Source: Desulfuromonadales bacterium
GTDB lineage: Bacteria; Desulfobacterota; Desulfuromonadia; Desulfuromonadales; JAGXHI01
NCBI GenBank assembly: GCA_024636295.1
Contig: JAGXHI010000055.1
Coordinates: forward strand, 1-64,000
Reading direction: 5' to 3'
Length of the DNA stretch: 64,000 nucleotides
Every line of letters starts with the position of its first letter. Position 1 is the first letter of the stretch. Shown piece after piece: positions 44,021 through 52,836 of the stretch. A model generated the notes under the pieces. It was not told the origin of the DNA and did no database searches. It saw only the letters and a list, made by a program, of their open reading frames with translations. Both the position numbers and the translations under genes were made by a program.

Positions 44021-44288
44021 TGAAGTTGCCGGCGCCAGGGTTGATGTTTTGTGCCGTTTTCCGTCGTTCAGTATTGGCATTTTTTTGAGAGAAATTTTCC
44101 AAGCGAACGGGTCTTCCAGAGTGGCGCGACAAATTAATTATGGGATGCAATGGATATTTATCTGCTAAAATGAATGCCGCCAAAAGTTCAAAACTTCCGA
44201 ATTTCTCCAGTAATTGCACCATTTTAAGAAAAGAACGCCTGAAAGGCGATTTTTCTGTTCCATCTCTTTGCCGACAAGGACGGAGACC

Positions 44289-45095
44289 TTGATCCTGAAG
44301 CCTCAACAGAAAATAGTCGTCATCTATGTCGTCATCGCCGCGCTGTGGATTTATTTTTCCGATTATTTCGTGAACTTCCTTTTTCAAAGTCCCGAGAAAA
44401 TAACCATCGCCCAGCATGTCAAGGGCTGGTTCTATGTCGGGTTCACCGGGACGATTCTGTACGTTCTGATCGGACGGGATATAAATTCCGTCAGAAAAGC
44501 GAATGTCGACCTCATAAACAGTTACGAGCAGACCATGCGCGGCTGGGTCAGGGTCATGGACATGCGTCACAAAGAAACCCGCGATCATACTGACCGCGTT
44601 ACGAAAATGACCGTGGAACTGGCAAGGCTGGCGGGCATTCCGGAGGAAAACCTGGAGAATATCGAACGCGGGGCGAGACTCCACGACATCGGGAAGATCG
44701 GGATCCCTGATGAAATACTGATCAAGCCGGGCAAGCTGACGGAACAGGAATGGATGCTGATGAAACAACATCCTGTGATCGCACAGGAACTGGTGAGTTC
44801 CATTGATTTTCTGGAGGCTTGCGGAGATATCCCTTATTGTCACCATGAGAAATGGGACGGGAGCGGTTATCCGAGAAGGCTGAAGGGGAGGGAGATTCCC
44901 ATTGCTGCACGGATATTTGCCGTGGTCGATGTCTGGGATGCTCTGAGCTTCAAAAGGGTCTACAAGGAGATCTGGCTGGAGGAAGAAGTGCTGGATCATA
45001 TCGAGAGTGAAGCCGGCGCGCATTTCGATCCCGAAATCGTCCCCCTGTTCCTGAACAATTACCAGCAGCTGAAAAGGGTTGGAAATGTTGGTTGA
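44289..45095 (+). CDS. Membrane-anchored HD-GYP cyclic-di-GMP phosphodiesterase
   Basis: The 268-aa protein has two hydrophobic segments (about 10-30 and 45-65). An HD-GYP domain at about 90-265 has the HD pair in RLHDIGKIGIPDEIL, HPVIAQELV and HHEKWDGSGYPRRLKGREIP (the GYP motif). An intact active site predicts hydrolysis of cyclic di-GMP. I chose the TTG at 44289 because GGAG lies just upstream; a frame extension to 44214 has no ribosome-binding site. With the GGDEF-EAL protein at 8.5 kb, it makes the second cyclic-di-GMP enzyme here. Confidence 0.88.
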   Translation: MILKPQQKIVVIYVVIAALWIYFSDYFVNFLFQSPEKITIAQHVKGWFYVGFTGTILYVLIGRDINSVRKANVDLINSYEQTMRGWVRVMDMRHKETRDHTDRVTKMTVELARLAGIPEENLENIERGARLHDIGKIGIPDEILIKPGKLTEQEWMLMKQHPVIAQELVSSIDFLEACGDIPYCHHEKWDGSGYPRRLKGREIPIAARIFAVVDVWDALSFKRVYKEIWLEEEVLDHIESEAGAHFDPEIVPLFLNNYQQLKRVGNVG

Positions 45096-45213
45096 CGATC
45101 GGAATGAGGTCATAGAGATGCCCGAAAACGGTATCCGTACAGAAATGATCAACTCCGGGAAGAGTCTGCGGCGCCATCGCCTTTCACGTTAAATCTCTTC
45201 ATGAGGGATACGA

Positions 45214-45564
45214 ATGTCTGAGATCATCACGCCAATGGCAGAATGGAGTGCAGCGATCATCGAGGTGCTCGGCATCGGCATCATCATTCTTTTTGCTCTT
45301 TATTCGCTGCTCAATGCTGTATACCAGCAGTTCAGCGGAAGCGATGCCGAAACCATCTTCCTCAAAACCCGTCGGCAATTGGGTCGCGGGATTCTGCTGG
45401 GCCTTGAGTTTCTCATCGCTGCCGATATCATACATACCGTCGCGGTGGAATTGACATTCAAGACGGTCGGCGTGCTGGCGGTCATTGTCCTGATAAGAAC
45501 TTTTCTCAGCTTTACCTTGAATCTGGAGTTGACGGGCCGCTGGCCCTGGCAGGAAGAAAAATAG
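45214..45564 (+). CDS. DUF1622-family membrane protein
   Basis: The 116-aa protein has three hydrophobic segments (about 14-36, 60-78 and 82-102) and the motifs RRQLGRGILLGLEFLIAADIIHTV and VLIRTFLSFTLNLEL, typical of DUF1622. The function is unknown. GAGGG lies upstream of the ATG. Confidence 0.85.
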   Translation: MSEIITPMAEWSAAIIEVLGIGIIILFALYSLLNAVYQQFSGSDAETIFLKTRRQLGRGILLGLEFLIAADIIHTVAVELTFKTVGVLAVIVLIRTFLSFTLNLELTGRWPWQEEK

Positions 45565-45778
45565 TCCAGTCCCAATCCGGAAGCCGCGGCGACCTATCAG
45601 GGCAATGGCAGGGATCAATCTCCGATCGGAAAGTGAAAGGAAAATACCTGGAACATCGGATCCTTTATTTTGTGCGTTTCCTTCGACCCCGCGATGGTGG
45701 AGGCGCGCGCCTTTACGCCTTTTGGGAAAAAAGCGATGAGCCGAAAGAAACCCGCATTTTCGTCTGAGGTGCCGCACA

Positions 45779-46081
45779 ATGACCGATAGAGACAATGACA
45801 TGCCCGAGGTTGTGGAGCTCCCCATCGACGGGGTTCTCGACCTTCATACGTTTCGTCCGGCCGAAGTGAAGGACCTCATTCCGGACTACCTGGATGAATG
45901 TCTAAAAAGGGATATCCTCGATGTGCGCATCATCCATGGAAAGGGAACGAGCAAGCTGCAGCGCACCGTTCATTCCATACTGGCCCGTCTTCCCCAGGTC
46001 GCCGATTTCAGGCTGGCGGGGCACGGCGCCGGCGGCTGGGGAGCGACCCTCGTGAAGCTGTATCCTCCGAAAAATTCCTGA
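45779..46081 (+). CDS. Smr-domain protein
   Basis: The 100-aa protein is little more than an Smr domain, a nicking endonuclease fold related to the MutS2 C-terminus. It has DLHTFRPAEVKDLIPDYLDE, the signature IIHGKGTSKLQ and the C-terminal GHGAGGWGATLVKL. It could bind branched DNA or RNA. No MutS2 part is attached. It lies 91 bases before rarD on the same strand. Confidence 0.85.
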   Translation: MTDRDNDMPEVVELPIDGVLDLHTFRPAEVKDLIPDYLDECLKRDILDVRIIHGKGTSKLQRTVHSILARLPQVADFRLAGHGAGGWGATLVKLYPPKNS

Positions 46082-46171
46082 AGTGAAAGCCGGATTTCCC
46101 ATCGGGGGACCGCGCCTCAAATGCGCATTCTTCAATCCCTTCGGCCGATGAAATAGGAGCAAATTCCGGAA

Positions 46172-47143
46172 ATGCTCTTGGAAAAAACACCCGCACCTGT
46201 CGGGACCGGCCCACCGGACAAGGATTCCTCCTCGTTGGTCTCTGCGCGGAACGGGGTAATTTTCGGTCTTTGCGCCTATACCATGTGGGGATTTTTCCCG
46301 CTTTTCTTCAAAGCGCTGGGGGGAGTCCCCGCCCTGGAAATACTGGCCCACCGCATTTTCTGGTCGGCGGTATTTCTGGTGTTGATCGTGGCCTTCCGCC
46401 TGCAGATCAGCACTGTTCGTCGCGCCTTTCACTTTGGGCCCCTTCTGGGGACACTGTGTGTTTCGACTCTCCTGATTTCCATTAACTGGCTGGTCTTCAT
46501 CTACGCCGTGGAGCGGGGGGAGGTCCTTCAAACCAGCCTCGGGTACTTCATCACTCCCCTGGTCAGCATCCTGCTCGGCACCATTTTCCTCAAGGAGAGA
46601 CTGAATCATTATCAGCAGCTCAGCGTAGCGCTGGCGGCCCTGGGTGTTGTTATCCTGGCTTTCTATCAGGAGGGATTTCCCTGGATGGCGCTGTTGCTGG
46701 CCTGCTCCTTCGGCCTGTACGGGCTGCTGCGCAAGATCGCCCGTATCGACGCGCTGGTGGGATTGACGGTGGAAACCCTTCTCCTTGCACCCTTTTCACT
46801 CGCGTACCTCCTCGTTCTCCATGATCTCAATCTGGACGCCTTCCTCTCCGGCCCGATTCGTTATGATCTGCTCCTGCCGTTATCCGGTGTGATCACTGCG
46901 GTTCCCCTGCTTCTGTTCATCGGAGCGGCGCGCAGATTGCGCCTGGCGACCATCGGGTTTCTCCAATATATTGCACCGACTCTCCATTTCATACTGGCGG
47001 TCTGGGTCTTCAAGGAGCCTTTTTCGGCAATTCACCTGTCCAGTTTCATGTTGATCTGGGTGGGTCTGGTCATTTATTCCGGAGACGCTCTGTTGGATTC
47101 GCGAGCGGGTCGCCGCGGCGGGCATATCGGCAAACCCAAGTAA
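46172..47143 (+). CDS. rarD: RarD-type EamA (drug/metabolite) transporter
   Basis: The 323-aa protein has ten hydrophobic segments and the RarD hallmarks GLCAYTMWGFFPLFFKAL, LEILAHRIFWSAVFL, NWLVFIYAVERGEVLQTSLGYFI and FLQYIAPTLHFIL. RarD belongs to the EamA superfamily; the substrate is not known for certain. The N-terminal 25 residues are hydrophilic and longer than usual. Confidence 0.9.
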   Translation: MLLEKTPAPVGTGPPDKDSSSLVSARNGVIFGLCAYTMWGFFPLFFKALGGVPALEILAHRIFWSAVFLVLIVAFRLQISTVRRAFHFGPLLGTLCVSTLLISINWLVFIYAVERGEVLQTSLGYFITPLVSILLGTIFLKERLNHYQQLSVALAALGVVILAFYQEGFPWMALLLACSFGLYGLLRKIARIDALVGLTVETLLLAPFSLAYLLVLHDLNLDAFLSGPIRYDLLLPLSGVITAVPLLLFIGAARRLRLATIGFLQYIAPTLHFILAVWVFKEPFSAIHLSSFMLIWVGLVIYSGDALLDSRAGRRGGHIGKPK

Positions 47144-47222
47144 CTGGATGAAGGATTATCGGAATCGCACTCCAGAGATGGTAGACTTTTAGAGAGAACT
47201 CGAGGGCGCCGCCGGGGAGAAA

Positions 47223-48566
47223 ATGGAAAATCCTTCGCTACTGCCAATGCTTGTCCTGGGATTCGTGCTGATCGCCACATTTCTGGCGATCGCCTTCGAC
47301 TGGCTGGACAAAACCGTCGCCGCCCTTCTGGGGGCGGTGACTGCCGTCGCCCTCGCCATGGTGATGGGCATTTACCATGGTGAAAAACCGTACCTGACGG
47401 TTCATGAATTTATCCACCACGATCTGGGAGTGATCGGGGTCATCGTCGGCACCAGCATCATCGTGGCGATCGCCGCCGATTCTGGGCTGTTTCATTTCAT
47501 CGCCGTTCGTCTGGTGAAAACGACGCGGGGCCGCTCCGCGCTCCTTCACCCCGCCATTATGGCGGCCACGGTGGGCTTTGTCACCTTTCTGACCATCGCA
47601 CCCGGCGTGCTGATCATGGCGTCTCTGGTGCTGGTTATCACCCGCGCACTGGATGACGATCCCCGCCCCTATATCGTGACGGTGGCGATCGGGGCCAATT
47701 CGGGCGCCCTGATGACCTTCGCCTCGGGGATCCCCACATTGATGATCGGAACCAGTGCGGGAATCCCCTATGTTCAATTTCTGGTGGTCTCCACACCTTT
47801 GGCCCTGATCTCGGCCGTTGTGGCCTTTATCGTCATCCGGCGCTTTTATGCAAAGGCCCTGAGCGCCAATGCAGAGCCTGCCGCACGGGCCGCACGGGTG
47901 GCGGAATTCGATGAATGGGCGCTCGTTCGGGATCGGACGCTCTTTTATCGGTCCGCCATAATCCTGCTGGGAACCATCGTCGGATTCGCCCTGGCCCAGA
48001 AATTGGGGGTGGGCCTCGATTATATCGCTTTTGCCGGAGCGACCGCGGCTCTTCTCTTTTCGGGGCAGTCTCCCGAAGAAGCAATCCGCAAGGTCAAGTG
48101 GACGATCATTCTCTTTTTCGTCGGTCTGTTCATACTCATCGGAACGGTCGGGGAGACGGGCCTCCTTGAGGTATTGGCGGAGGGGATCTATGGTTTGAGC
48201 GGGGACAACATGGTTCTGGTCCTGTTGCTGATGGTTCCTTTCGTCTTTATAACGGCGGGAATCGTGGATAATATTCCAGTGGCCGCCACCATGATTCCCG
48301 TCGTGCAGTCGATGATCGAAAAAGGCCTGGCGGCGGAACCGCTCTGGTGGTCCTTGATTGCCGCCTGCAACCTGGGAGGAAATCCGACGCCCGTCGGCAG
48401 CATCGCCGCTGTTATCGCGCTGCACGCTCTGGAAAAGGAACGGGGGATTTCCATCGGCTGGGGGGAATATCTGAAGGTAGGCGGCACGGTTACTCTTTTT
48501 CAGATCATCCTTGTGCTGGTCTATATGAATCTGTATCGTATTTTCGATCTGTTCCCGCCGCTTTAG
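47223..48566 (+). CDS. IT-superfamily permease, NhaD/ArsB-like
   Basis: The 447-aa protein has about eleven hydrophobic segments with the ion-transporter superfamily repeats GVIGVIVGTSIIVAIAADSGLF and a second SPEEAIRKVKWTIILFFVGLFILIG. It also has IVDNIPVAATMIPVV and the loop NLGGNPTPVGSIAAVIAL. The DNIP and GGNPTP motifs occur in NhaD sodium/proton antiporters and ArsB/CitMHS relatives, so the ion is not certain. It is followed after 50 bases by a universal stress protein gene, with which it may be co-regulated. Confidence 0.8.
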   Translation: MENPSLLPMLVLGFVLIATFLAIAFDWLDKTVAALLGAVTAVALAMVMGIYHGEKPYLTVHEFIHHDLGVIGVIVGTSIIVAIAADSGLFHFIAVRLVKTTRGRSALLHPAIMAATVGFVTFLTIAPGVLIMASLVLVITRALDDDPRPYIVTVAIGANSGALMTFASGIPTLMIGTSAGIPYVQFLVVSTPLALISAVVAFIVIRRFYAKALSANAEPAARAARVAEFDEWALVRDRTLFYRSAIILLGTIVGFALAQKLGVGLDYIAFAGATAALLFSGQSPEEAIRKVKWTIILFFVGLFILIGTVGETGLLEVLAEGIYGLSGDNMVLVLLLMVPFVFITAGIVDNIPVAATMIPVVQSMIEKGLAAEPLWWSLIAACNLGGNPTPVGSIAAVIALHALEKERGISIGWGEYLKVGGTVTLFQIILVLVYMNLYRIFDLFPPL

Positions 48567-48616
48567 GAATTCAGTAAAATCCGGTTTTCAGCACCGGAGT
48601 GGAAAAAGGAGACGCG

Positions 48617-49555
48617 ATGAGCGAGATCCAAAGCGACGACAAGGATATCCGCACCAACGTGGAGCGGTTCGAGGCGGCCGCCCGTGCCAGTAAAGTGGAG
48701 TTTGAGATTCCCCGCATCGACCGTATCCTTCTGGTCCTGGATGGCTCCAATCAGGATGCGACATCCGAGGGCCTTGCCACCGTCCTCGCCCGCAGTGCGG
48801 AGGCCGAGTTGAGGATATTCGCGGCGGATGGAAGTCGTCGCGATCCGGACCGAAAGGATTATCTGGATCGGAGAGCCGAAGCGCTGCGGGAGAACGGAAT
48901 CCGGGCGGAAGTCGAAGCGCTGGAAAAATCCGCGGAGAACCTCAAGGCCTATGAGCAGATCCTTGCCGCCGCCGAAAGGACCTCCTGCGATCTTATGGTG
49001 CTTTGTGCTCCTTACCTGGAAGATTTCGACTCCCTGGGCCGTGAAAGCGTGGGAACCACGCTGGACATCCTGATGTGTCGCTCCGCCGTCCCCGTTCTTG
49101 CGGCGAGAGAACCCAGGGACGATCCCGGCCGGTGCCTGGAAAAAATCCTGCTCCCCATAACCCCTTTTCTCGATCCCGGAGCCCGCGCGGCGGCCTGGAC
49201 CTTCCGGCTGGTTCGTGAAGGCGGCCACATTCAGCTGCTGGCGATAACCGGGGATGAGTGGCCGGAGACGCCGACGGACATGCCCGAAAATGCCGAAATA
49301 AGAGTGGCCGCGGGGCTTCATCGGGCGGAGGCGGCGGGACTGATCGCGGCAATGCAGCGCCGTTCGGCGGAAGCGGGACTCGGTTGCCGGATGGATCTTG
49401 CGAGCGGGGAGGTGGTGAAGGTGCTCGCCGAATGGGCCAACCGCGAGGAGCTGACGGTGGTGGTCCCCTGCTGTCCGAGAGATCCGGTCGGGACGGCCTA
49501 TCAAAGAGTTCAGGCGCTTGTGCGGGAATTACGAAATCCGGTATTGATCGTATGA
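48617..49555 (+). CDS. Universal stress protein (tandem UspA-like)
   Basis: The 312-aa protein has two Usp-like alpha/beta halves: residues about 30-160 (DRILLVLDGSNQDATSEG, CDLMVLCAPYLED) and about 170-312 (EKILLPITPFLDPGARAA, ELTVVVPCCPRDPVGTAYQRVQALVRELRNPVLIV). The ATP-loop glycines are poorly conserved. Its place behind an ion permease suggests a cytoplasmic regulatory role for that transporter (inference). AAGGAG precedes the ATG. Confidence 0.75.
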   Translation: MSEIQSDDKDIRTNVERFEAAARASKVEFEIPRIDRILLVLDGSNQDATSEGLATVLARSAEAELRIFAADGSRRDPDRKDYLDRRAEALRENGIRAEVEALEKSAENLKAYEQILAAAERTSCDLMVLCAPYLEDFDSLGRESVGTTLDILMCRSAVPVLAAREPRDDPGRCLEKILLPITPFLDPGARAAAWTFRLVREGGHIQLLAITGDEWPETPTDMPENAEIRVAAGLHRAEAAGLIAAMQRRSAEAGLGCRMDLASGEVVKVLAEWANREELTVVVPCCPRDPVGTAYQRVQALVRELRNPVLIV

Positions 49556-49688
49556 TCAATTGGAGACTTCCACGGCTTCAGAGCCAAAGAACCACGGCCG
49601 AAGCCTGCGCTGTCAGTTGCGCCTTACAGTCCGGAGCTTGCTCAGGTCCGACCCCAAAGGGTTCAGAGTCGGATCAGCAGCAATCTCC

Positions 49689-49716
49689 TTGACAAAGTAC
49701 AGTGTCAAAGTAAAAT
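49689..49716 (+). promoter_or_regulatory. Hemerythrin promoter with overlapping inverted repeat
   Basis: TTGACA (49689-49694) and TAAAAT (49711-49716) have a 16-base spacer. TTGACA and TGTCAA (49703-49708) form a 20-base inverted repeat with an eight-base centre that covers the -35 box and most of the spacer, as an operator would. Confidence 0.65.
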
Positions 49717-49749
49717 CATTACCAATTTTGTTATTAAAGGGAGGGCCTA

Positions 49750-50175
49750 GTGGCTATTCAGTGGAGTAAAAAACTTTCCGTGGGTTCGGATCTCATCGAC
49801 GACCAGCATAAAGAGCTGTTTCGACGCTTCAACGATCTGGTTGAAGCTTGCCGTCAACAGAAAGGAAAACAAAAAGTCATTGAATTGCTCAACTTTCTCG
49901 ACCAGTATGTCATCAGTCATTTCTCCGACGAAGAAAAGCTCATGGAGCGCTGCGGCTACCCGGGTCGGCTCGCCCACGGGGAGCAGCACCGCGATTTCAT
50001 CGGGAAGCTTGCCGAGCTGCGCGGTGCTATGAAGGAGGAGGGCGCTTCCCTGAGAATCGTTGTGGAAACCAATCAGATACTGCTGGAATGGATCATACAT
50101 CATATCAGGACGGAGGATGGAGCCGTCGGCGTTCATCTCTCCCGCCAGGTTAAGAAATCCCCTCTTCCATATTGA
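49750..50175 (+). CDS. Bacteriohemerythrin
   Basis: This di-iron oxygen-binding protein has 141 aa. The iron-ligand pattern is complete: His20 in IDDQHKELF, His in VISHFSDEE with a Glu ligand in DEEKLME, His-x3-His in HGEQH and His in LLEWIIHHI with Asp in RTED. It lacks a sensor domain, so it serves oxygen capture, delivery or detoxification in the cytoplasm. It has a GTG start with GGGAGG upstream and its own promoter with an inverted repeat. Confidence 0.93.
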   Translation: MAIQWSKKLSVGSDLIDDQHKELFRRFNDLVEACRQQKGKQKVIELLNFLDQYVISHFSDEEKLMERCGYPGRLAHGEQHRDFIGKLAELRGAMKEEGASLRIVVETNQILLEWIIHHIRTEDGAVGVHLSRQVKKSPLPY

Positions 50176-50201
50176 AACAGAACAGCGGACGGGACAAATT
50201 C

Positions 50202-50975
50202 ATGCAAATTGACTGGAATTCCACCGTAGCGGCCATCTGGCGCCAGAGGAAAGAAACCCTTCGTCCGGTCAAGCACATCGACCTCATCGGGCTGGATGAC
50301 CTGATCGGCGTGGATCGCCAGAAGAAGCAGATCGTCAGCAATACCGAGCGGTTTCTCGAAGGACTTCCTGCAAACAACGCACTGCTCTGGGGGGCGCGGG
50401 GGACGGGAAAATCATCCCTGGTCAAGGCCGTCCTCAATGAATATGCCCAAAGGGGTTTGCGGCTGGTGGAGGTCGACAAGGACGATCTGATCTTCCTTCC
50501 GGAGATCGTCGATGAAATCAGGGACCTGACTCACCGCTTCATTCTCTTCTGCGATGATCTTTCCTTTGAATCCGGGGAAAGGACCTACAAGCATCTGAAA
50601 AGCGTTCTGGAGGGTTCCATCGAGCAGCCCCCCGGCAATGTCCTGATCTACGCCACCTCCAACCGACGCCATCTTCTGCCGGAAAGCATGAAGGACAACC
50701 TGGACACCTCCATCGAAAATGGCGAAATTCACTATGTCGACGCGGTGGAGGAGAAAATTTCGCTCTCCGATCGTTTCGGGCTATGGATTTCCTTTCAGCC
50801 GGCGAGATTCGAAACCTATCTGGAGATCGTCGACAGTCTTTTCCCCGATTACTCCGGCGACAGAGAGGCGCTCCATGAGGCCGCCCGGCTCTTCTCCCTG
50901 TCGCGTGCCTCCAAAAGCGGCCGTACGGCCAGACAGTTCTTCAATTTTTATTCACAACCGTCTTCGGCCCCTTGA
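50202..50975 (+). CDS. DUF815-family AAA+ ATPase
   Basis: The 257-aa protein is a DUF815 ATPase: IDLIGLDDLIGVDRQKKQIV, Walker A WGARGTGKSSLVKA near residue 65, Walker B RFILFCDDLSFE and sensor I VLIYATSNRRHLLPE. C-terminal FSLSRASKSGRTARQFF also fits. The biological role is poorly known. I chose the ATG at 50202 (MQIDW) over an upstream TTG. It follows hemerythrin by 26 bases and may share its transcript. Confidence 0.87.
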   Translation: MQIDWNSTVAAIWRQRKETLRPVKHIDLIGLDDLIGVDRQKKQIVSNTERFLEGLPANNALLWGARGTGKSSLVKAVLNEYAQRGLRLVEVDKDDLIFLPEIVDEIRDLTHRFILFCDDLSFESGERTYKHLKSVLEGSIEQPPGNVLIYATSNRRHLLPESMKDNLDTSIENGEIHYVDAVEEKISLSDRFGLWISFQPARFETYLEIVDSLFPDYSGDREALHEAARLFSLSRASKSGRTARQFFNFYSQPSSAP

Positions 50976-51031
50976 ACAATGCCCACTCTCCTTTATCCTG
51001 AGAGAGGATGGCCTTTAGAAGGAGGGCAAAA

Positions 51032-52186
51032 ATGGGAGTGAAATTACTGCTGACACTTCTGGTGGCGATGACGGCGGGAGTCCAGGACGGGAAGACGGTC
51101 GGGGAGAAGGAAGGCTGGCCTTCCCTGAAGTTTGAAAAGGTTGCTCATGGCCTGTCGAAACCCACCAGCATCGTTCATGCGGGGGACCGGAGCGGACGCC
51201 TTTTCATTCTGGAGCAGCTGGGGCGAATCCGCATTCTGAAAGAAAGTGCGCTGACGAAAACACCCTTTCTGGACATTTCCGCCCGGATCGTCTCCGGTGG
51301 CGAGCGGGGACTCCTCGGATTGGCCTTTCCTCCCGGATTCCCGGAAAAGAATCATTTCTATGTCAATTACACCCGCGCGCCCGACGGTGCGACGGTAGTG
51401 AGCCGGTTCGTCGTTTCGGACGATCCGGACAAGGCCCTCCCCGAGAGCGAGGAGGTGCTTCTGACGGTTCCTCAGCCCTACAGCAATCACAACGGCGGCC
51501 AGATCGCCTTCGGCCCCGACGGATATCTCTACATCGGGCTGGGTGACGGCGGAGCGGGGGGAGATCCGAAGGAAAACGGCCAGAACCCGGGGACGCTTCT
51601 CGCCACTCTCCTGCGCATAGACGTGGAAAGCGGGGAAAAATCCTACAGCATCCCCAAGGACAATCCCTTCCTCGGAAATCCTGAGGCCAAGGACGAAATC
51701 TGGGCGATCGGCCTTCGCAATCCGTGGCGTTTCTCCTTCGATCGTAAAACCGGAGATCTCTATATCGCCGATGTGGGGCAGGAAAAGTGGGAGGAAATCG
51801 ATTACCAGCCGGCCTCTTCCTCCGGAGGGGAGAATTACGGCTGGAACATTCTCGAGGGGCCCGACTGCTACAATCCTCCGAAAGGATGCGAACCTCCTTC
51901 CGCGTATGTTCCCCCGATAGAAAGTTACGGCCACGATATGGGCTGCTCCCTGACCGGAGGCTACGTGTACAGAGGCCCGCAAAACACGGGGATGCAGGGG
52001 ATTTATTTCTACGGCGATTACTGCAGCGGCCGCATCTGGGGCTTGCGGCGCACCGGAGAACAATGGGAATCAGAAGTTCTGGCCGAAACATCCTGGTCCA
52101 TCTCCACGTTCGGCGAGGATGAGGAAGGTCGCCTCTATGCCGCCAATTATGGAAAAGGGGATATTTACCGGCTCGTTGAAAAATGA
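51032..52186 (+). CDS. PQQ-dependent sugar dehydrogenase family (soluble GDH-like) protein
   Basis: The 384-aa exported protein has a short signal peptide (KLLLTLLVAMTAGV) and a six-bladed beta-propeller of the glucose/sorbosone dehydrogenase family. Motifs include SKPTSIVHAGDRSGRLFILEQLGRIRIL, ERGLLGLAFPPGF, NHNGGQIAFGPDGYLYIGLGDGG and GLRNPWRFSFDRKTGDLYIADVGQ. The catalytic-type His is in NHNGG. I use the ATG at 51032 because GGAGG lies just upstream; the ATG at 51008 adds eight residues without that. No PQQ synthesis genes are in the window. Confidence 0.85.
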   Translation: MGVKLLLTLLVAMTAGVQDGKTVGEKEGWPSLKFEKVAHGLSKPTSIVHAGDRSGRLFILEQLGRIRILKESALTKTPFLDISARIVSGGERGLLGLAFPPGFPEKNHFYVNYTRAPDGATVVSRFVVSDDPDKALPESEEVLLTVPQPYSNHNGGQIAFGPDGYLYIGLGDGGAGGDPKENGQNPGTLLATLLRIDVESGEKSYSIPKDNPFLGNPEAKDEIWAIGLRNPWRFSFDRKTGDLYIADVGQEKWEEIDYQPASSSGGENYGWNILEGPDCYNPPKGCEPPSAYVPPIESYGHDMGCSLTGGYVYRGPQNTGMQGIYFYGDYCSGRIWGLRRTGEQWESEVLAETSWSISTFGEDEEGRLYAANYGKGDIYRLVEK

Positions 52187-52223
52187 CGTTCCGGCGTGTG
52201 CGGAGAGAAATCATATCCTGCCA

Positions 52224-52727
52224 ATGAACAAGCGCATAGTCGTCAACGATCTCATGCAGCAGGGTTATGAATACCGGCGCACTGAACCGATGGGCCGGAA
52301 CTTTCATCCCGATTTCATGCCCGAACTCTCCCCCCGGGAAATGCTGGAACTCGGAGTTTTCGGGGGAAAGTACATGACCGATTGCCGCGAGGAATTTCCG
52401 CTGGACTGGTTCGAAAACGCCAAACTCTGCCATGAATTTCACGATCCGGAGCTTAATTTTTTCGGAGTGAACGCTTCCCAGCCGCTGTCTTACTGGCGTA
52501 AAAAGGGATGGATCTACCATGAGGATCCGAGGGGCTGGTTCCAGTGGTATTGCCGTTACACAATGGGGAGGCGATGCCCCGATGACGAAAGGCAAATCAA
52601 GCGATGGCGCGCCATGCGGAGGCACATCGCCCAGATCCGGAAGAACTGCCTTGGAGGGGATCTGGCCTGTCGCCGAAAGCAGCGGCAGGCCCTGCTTCAC
52701 TGGGCATACGATGCCCGCAGGATTTGA
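52224..52727 (+). CDS. Conserved hypothetical protein, W/Y-rich
   Basis: The product has 167 aa with an unusually aromatic and basic composition: YEYRRTEPMGRNFHPDFMPELSPREMLELGVFGGKYMTD, then SYWRKKGWIYHEDPRGWFQWYCRYTMGRR and DERQIKRWRAMRRHIAQI. I recall similar uncharacterised proteins in many bacteria and plants but cannot name the family. It has no signal peptide or membrane segment. No convincing ribosome-binding site precedes the ATG; an in-frame extension reaches into the preceding gene. Confidence 0.7.
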   Translation: MNKRIVVNDLMQQGYEYRRTEPMGRNFHPDFMPELSPREMLELGVFGGKYMTDCREEFPLDWFENAKLCHEFHDPELNFFGVNASQPLSYWRKKGWIYHEDPRGWFQWYCRYTMGRRCPDDERQIKRWRAMRRHIAQIRKNCLGGDLACRRKQRQALLHWAYDARRI

Positions 52728-52836
52728 CCGTCTGAATCCGCGGGTTTTCCGCAAAACCGGTTCTGGCTTTTCTCCGGTTCCCTGTGCTAAAGTCCCCTTC
52801 CGACAATAATCCATCTTTTTTGAGTTCCCATATTCG

